Shown: piece after piece, positions 22,601-25,549 of the stretch
Layout of the letters: each line of letters opens with the position of its first letter
Position numbering within the stretch: the stretch's first letter is position 1
Source: JADJNW01 sp964517175
GTDB lineage: Bacteria; Bacteroidota; Bacteroidia; Chitinophagales; Saprospiraceae
Length of the DNA stretch: 25,549 nucleotides
Assembly (NCBI GenBank): GCA_964517175.1
Contig: CAZFBU010000052.1
Span: forward strand, 1 to 25,549
Reading direction: 5' to 3'
Notes under the pieces: generated by a model
Databases searched by the model: none
Told to the model about the DNA's origin: nothing
Seen by the model: only the letters and a program-made list of their open reading frames with translations
Translations under genes and position numbers: made by a program

Positions 22601-22626
22601 ACATCTGTTTCACAATAGACAGATGT
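22601..22626. promoter_or_regulatory. Inverted repeat in the lipoprotein/lipB divergent spacer
   Basis: ACATCTGT and ACAGATGT are perfect 8-bp arms separated by 10 bp. The site lies 45 bp upstream of the lipB -7 box. The arm spacing (18 bp centre to centre) suits a dimeric regulator; it may instead be a plain hairpin. The rest of this 271-bp spacer contains only A/T-rich sequence. Confidence 0.4.
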
Positions 22627-22670
22627 AAAAGAATTTCCGGCGCTTCGATATTTATTATTCACATAATGCT

Positions 22671-22678
22671 TACCTTTG
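22671..22678 (+). promoter_or_regulatory. Candidate -7 box of lipB
   Basis: TACCTTTG followed by CG matches the common Bacteroidota form TAnnTTTGC. It implies a transcription start about 10 bp before ATG 22697, i.e. a very short leader. No TTG at -33. Confidence 0.5.
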
Positions 22679-22696
22679 CGGACATTTTTGGAAGGG

Positions 22697-23422
22697 ATGG
22701 AATCAGTGAAATTTCAAGACTTGGGGTTAATCAGCTATCGCGACGCCTGGGCATACCAGGAAGAACGCCTCAAAGAACTGGTTGACAGAAAGTTGCAAAA
22801 CAGAACCCGTCAAAAAGAAGGCTGTACACTGCTGCCACAAATGCACTATTTGCTATTTTGCGAACATCCGCCGGTTTACACCCTAGGTAAAAGCGGTTCT
22901 GTCGATAATTTGCTGCTGAACGAAGCGCAACTGACGGCGGAAGGGTTTGAATTTTTCAAAATCAACCGGGGAGGCGATATCACCTACCACGGCCCCGGGC
23001 AAATTGTGGGCTATCCCATTTTTGATCTCGAATGCTTCTTCACCGATGTACATCGCTATGTGCGCTACCTGGAGGAGGCGGTCATTCGCACCCTGGCCGA
23101 ATACAGCATCGAAGGAACACGCGAAGAAGGCTACACGGGGGTATGGCTTGCTGCAACGGATACATTGCCAAAGCGAAAAATATGCGCCATCGGCGTGCAC
23201 CTGAGCCGATGGGTTACGATGCACGGCTTTGCGTTCAACGTCAACACCAATCTACAGCATTTCCGGCATATCATACCCTGTGGCATTGACGATCAGGACA
23301 AGGACGTGACGTCTATGGAAAAAGAACTCGGACGAACCATTGATATCGAAGAGGTGAAAGCAACTTTGCGAAAGCACTACGCGACATTGTTTGAATACAA
23401 ATACGTAACTGAAAGTGAGTGA
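22697..23422 (+). CDS. lipB: Octanoyl-[acyl-carrier-protein]-protein transferase LipB
   Basis: Transfers octanoyl groups from acyl carrier protein to lipoyl domains of 2-oxoacid dehydrogenases, the first step of lipoate assembly. The 241-residue protein has RGGDITYHGPGQIVGYP (91-107), KICAIGVHL with the catalytic lysine K161, HGFAFNVN (176-183) and the catalytic cysteine C195 in IIPCGI. Start: ATG 22697 follows GAAGG; the upstream TTG at 22676 overlaps the probable -7 box and is rejected. LipA is not in the window. The next gene starts 61 bp later on the same strand. Confidence 0.95.
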   Translation: MESVKFQDLGLISYRDAWAYQEERLKELVDRKLQNRTRQKEGCTLLPQMHYLLFCEHPPVYTLGKSGSVDNLLLNEAQLTAEGFEFFKINRGGDITYHGPGQIVGYPIFDLECFFTDVHRYVRYLEEAVIRTLAEYSIEGTREEGYTGVWLAATDTLPKRKICAIGVHLSRWVTMHGFAFNVNTNLQHFRHIIPCGIDDQDKDVTSMEKELGRTIDIEEVKATLRKHYATLFEYKYVTESE

Positions 23423-23483
23423 GCGTCTTATTGTTTGAAAATACCGGGATACGGATCAGAATGCCCAAGAAAAAAGATAACTC

Positions 23484-23900
23484 ATGAAGAAAGACATTCC
23501 CGTTTACAAAGTCGAAGATATGGCAATTGCTATTGTACCCAGAGCAGATCAGGCAATGCCCGGAGATGAAGACGAACTCTGGGATGTGTATCTGATCAAT
23601 ATGAAAAAAGAGCCAATTAAAAGTGTGCTGATCAATTCGCGGGGCTACGGCCCAATCAATGGCGAAAAGCGCCGAACCACTGTTCTGCGGCATTTTTTTG
23701 AGGAAGTCCACCCGCAGGCCTGCGTACAGATCGAACCAATTCAGGTGAAGTTGTTCAATCTTACCAATGAATACTGGGTCAGCTTTGTTTATGATGGCTA
23801 TATGTATGATAAGAAATACGTATTCGTTCGCGGCAGCATCGAAGAATCGCATTTCACAACCATTCCTTACCTCAACCGGAAGGGCGTGATGATAAAGTAA
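23484..23900 (+). CDS. Conserved Bacteroidota protein of unknown function
   Basis: A 138-residue soluble protein with no signal sequence. Motifs that look conserved are AIVPRAD, ELWDVYLIN, SRGYGPINGEKRRTTVLRHF and NEYWVSFVYD, ending TIPYLNRKGVMIK. I recall similar short Bacteroidota proteins, some labelled loosely as phenylalanyl-tRNA synthetase-like, but see nothing that supports that name: no synthetase motifs are present. It stands between lipB and a thioesterase on the same strand (61 and 27 bp gaps), which suggests co-transcription. No function is proposed. Confidence 0.75.
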   Translation: MKKDIPVYKVEDMAIAIVPRADQAMPGDEDELWDVYLINMKKEPIKSVLINSRGYGPINGEKRRTTVLRHFFEEVHPQACVQIEPIQVKLFNLTNEYWVSFVYDGYMYDKKYVFVRGSIEESHFTTIPYLNRKGVMIK

Positions 23901-23927
23901 ACCTGGATTGTAAAAAATCAGAACAAC

Positions 23928-24464
23928 ATGGAAGACAAACGGGATATGAACCCAAAAAAAGTGAGCGAATCAAAGGCGATTATGACCGAAATGGTGATGC
24001 CCAATGACACCAACCCCATGGGCAACCTCATGGGCGGTAACCTGCTGCGCTGGATGGATATCGCCAGCAGTATCTGTGCTGGTCGCCACTGCGAAGCGCA
24101 CGTTGTGACGGCTTCTGTCGATCACGTTTCTTTCCAAAAGCCCATCAAAGTGGGCGAAATTGTTACGCTGGAAGCCTCGGTAACACGCGCTTTCAACACC
24201 TCTGTGGAGATATACGTCGAGGTTTTTGCTTCTGATATCAAAGGGCACAACGCCCGCCGTTGCAATCATGCTTACTACACCTTCGTAGCGCTGGATGGCG
24301 AAAATGGCAAGCCAATTCCCGCTATTCCGGTGCTCCCGCTCACCGAAATTGAGCAGCAACGCTTCGAAAGCGCCATTCGCCGCCGCGAGTTACGCCTGGT
24401 ACTTGGTGGCAGGATGAAGCCGGAGCAGGCGAAGGAAATCCGGAATCTCTTCACACAGATGTGA
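23928..24464 (+). CDS. Acyl-CoA thioesterase, hotdog fold
   Basis: A 178-residue single-hotdog acyl-CoA hydrolase of the YciA/BACH class (HotDog ACOT type). The signature NPMGNLMGGNLLRWMD spans residues 29-44, with the likely catalytic Asp at 44. DHVSFQKPIKVGEIV (65-79) and a central SVEIYVEV strand follow. The C-terminal extension after about residue 130 (EQQRFESAIRRRELRL) is helical and basic, as in longer members. Chain-length preference is unknown. It sits 27 bp after the unknown gene and converges on the DUF4097-like gene with only 5 bp between stops. Confidence 0.92.
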   Translation: MEDKRDMNPKKVSESKAIMTEMVMPNDTNPMGNLMGGNLLRWMDIASSICAGRHCEAHVVTASVDHVSFQKPIKVGEIVTLEASVTRAFNTSVEIYVEVFASDIKGHNARRCNHAYYTFVALDGENGKPIPAIPVLPLTEIEQQRFESAIRRRELRLVLGGRMKPEQAKEIRNLFTQM

Positions 24465-24469
24465 ACCGG

Positions 24470-25375
24470 CTAGCGTTTGTCGCTTTTTCCCATAAAAACA
24501 TTGCCAAAAGAAACACTGATGGTAATGGTAGCGTAGTACTCCGTTACCGGTTTAAACTGGATTCGTTTTATCTGGTCGGTATTTTGCAGATAGTTGTATT
24601 GCATATTGTTTGGCAGGTCAATTTTTCCGTTTTGCGCCGTGATATTGAGACCGAAAAGCCCCGGGTCAATATCATAGAGAAAAACATCCGTTTTCTCGGT
24701 ATTGATGTTCAGGCTGAGAATTTCGTCCGTGCCAAAAACTTTCATGATGCCGTATTGAGCCGTGAGGTCGTAGCTGCCGCGAATGTCGCGCAATGTGACG
24801 TCGGAGCGGCGGGCGCTCAGCTTCATATTACCATCCAGGCTGGTGCCCAGCAGGTCGCCAAAACGCGTTTGCACGTCCATCATACCCCGGATATTATTCA
24901 AACCAATGGTACTGAATTCGCTGTTGATCTTCACGCTGTTGAAAAGGTTGCTGACGTTGATCGTTCCGAAATAATTTTTCAGATATACCGGGCATTCTTC
25001 CGGTACGTAAATGAGGTATTTTGCGGCAAGCACGGCCTCCGCTTTTGGTTTCCCCTCCCCTTCAGAGAGGTAATTGCGCACGTAGATTTTGTTTTTTACC
25101 TTATCGGCAACGTATCTGATTGCCGCCAGATCGCGCTCGGCGATAGCTTTATCCGGGTGCTTTGCGGTTAGTTCCAGCGTTATTTTTATCTCCGCCCGAT
25201 CCCAGCTTTCCACAATCACTTCCGCTTTTTCGCCTTCCACATTCACTTCGTAGCCATCGCGATAGGAAAAGGATTTTTCGATCTTTTTAGTGACGACCTG
25301 CACCATGACCTGCGCTCGTGGCGCTTGCCAGAGCAACCCCGTCAGAAGAAAAATTATGAAAATTCTAAAGTTCAT
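24470..25375 (-). CDS. Exported DUF4097-like beta-helical protein
   Basis: A 301-residue protein with a signal peptide (MNFRIFIIFLLTGLLWQAPRAQ, cleavage near residue 22). The mature part begins with a KSFSYRDGYEVNVEGEKAEVIVESWD segment, then a series of short beta-repeats (YFGTINVSNL, SEFSTIGLNNI, TRFGDLLG, ARRSDVTLRDI, AQYGIMKVFG) in the style of DUF4097 putative-adhesin domains. Start: ATG 25375 places the signal peptide first. Such proteins are often next to anti-sigma or signalling genes; none is seen here. Function unknown. Confidence 0.75.
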   Translation of the reverse strand: MNFRIFIIFLLTGLLWQAPRAQVMVQVVTKKIEKSFSYRDGYEVNVEGEKAEVIVESWDRAEIKITLELTAKHPDKAIAERDLAAIRYVADKVKNKIYVRNYLSEGEGKPKAEAVLAAKYLIYVPEECPVYLKNYFGTINVSNLFNSVKINSEFSTIGLNNIRGMMDVQTRFGDLLGTSLDGNMKLSARRSDVTLRDIRGSYDLTAQYGIMKVFGTDEILSLNINTEKTDVFLYDIDPGLFGLNITAQNGKIDLPNNMQYNYLQNTDQIKRIQFKPVTEYYATITISVSFGNVFMGKSDKR

Positions 25376-25438
25376 ACCATTGAAAATTGTAAATTGATAA
25401 TTTTGAGTAATCACCGGTTGAAAATTACCAATTCTTAA

Positions 25439-25549
25439 GAGTATGTTTAAAATTCGTTTTTGTAGTCGAAAATGTTCAGATTTGGGTTCTCACGAAGCGT
25501 TTTTTGAGCTGCATAGCAGCGCTACGGAGCGAGAAAAATGTAAAGTGAG
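25439..25549. repeat. Part of a palindromic element cut by the window end
   Basis: GAGTATGTTTAAAATTCG starts a non-coding stretch that contains CTCAC (25489-25493), a perfect hairpin GCTGC-ATA-GCAGC (25508-25520) and GTGAG at the very end (25545-25549). The layout suggests the first arm and centre of a larger inverted repeat whose second arm lies beyond the window. No gene is seen. Confidence 0.4.

Overview
The window looks like a chromosomal segment of a Bacteroidota bacterium, most plausibly from the Saprospiria. The lineage call rests on an intact gldA/gldF/gldG gliding cluster, a GLPGLI protein next to a large outer-membrane barrel, futalosine-type menaquinone synthesis (MqnB), the carboxyspermidine polyamine route, several TAnnTTTG-type -7 promoter boxes, few Shine-Dalgarno sites, and spacers full of dispersed palindromic repeats. 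The class-level placement is an inference.

Layout. 1-1223 is the nuclease gene sbcD, followed by about 550 bp of extragenic repeats. 1773-2924 (-) is a Gfo/Idh/MocA oxidoreductase sitting between two copies of a 56-bp repeat. 2960-8136 is an accessory-looking block: a decayed transposase, a small helix-turn-helix protein, a 4 x 10-bp tandem array, a secreted cysteine-containing small protein, a terminator-like hairpin, a GLPGLI protein and a TonB-receptor-like barrel. Two copies of a second, 46-bp repeat lie at its edges. 8137-13593 (-) is the gliding cluster in the order gldA, unknown secreted protein, gldF, gldG, DUF4340 protein. 13766-14608 (-) is an NmrA-like Rossmann protein.

14775-18032 (+) carries carboxy(nor)spermidine dehydrogenase, nspC (apparent TTG start) and prmC. 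A cysteine-rich unknown protein converges on prmC. At 19340-19439 there are exactly 100 N, a scaffold gap. It separates a 5'-truncated mqnB from a 3'-truncated outer-membrane protein gene, and the open frame running through it is an artefact. 20063-22425 (-) holds a GH1 glycosidase and a beta-propeller lipoprotein. 22697-24464 (+) holds lipB, a conserved unknown gene and an acyl-CoA thioesterase. 24470-25375 (-) is a DUF4097-like exported protein. The last ~110 bp look like one arm of a repeat element cut by the window edge.

The most interesting part is 3497-7749. A small DNA-binding protein, a helically phased 10-bp array ending just ahead of a candidate promoter, and a gene for an exported Cys-containing small protein upstream of a GLPGLI/outer-membrane-barrel pair look like one regulated envelope module. 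The individual families are recognisable; the idea that they form one system is inference. No tRNA, rRNA or CRISPR array was seen.
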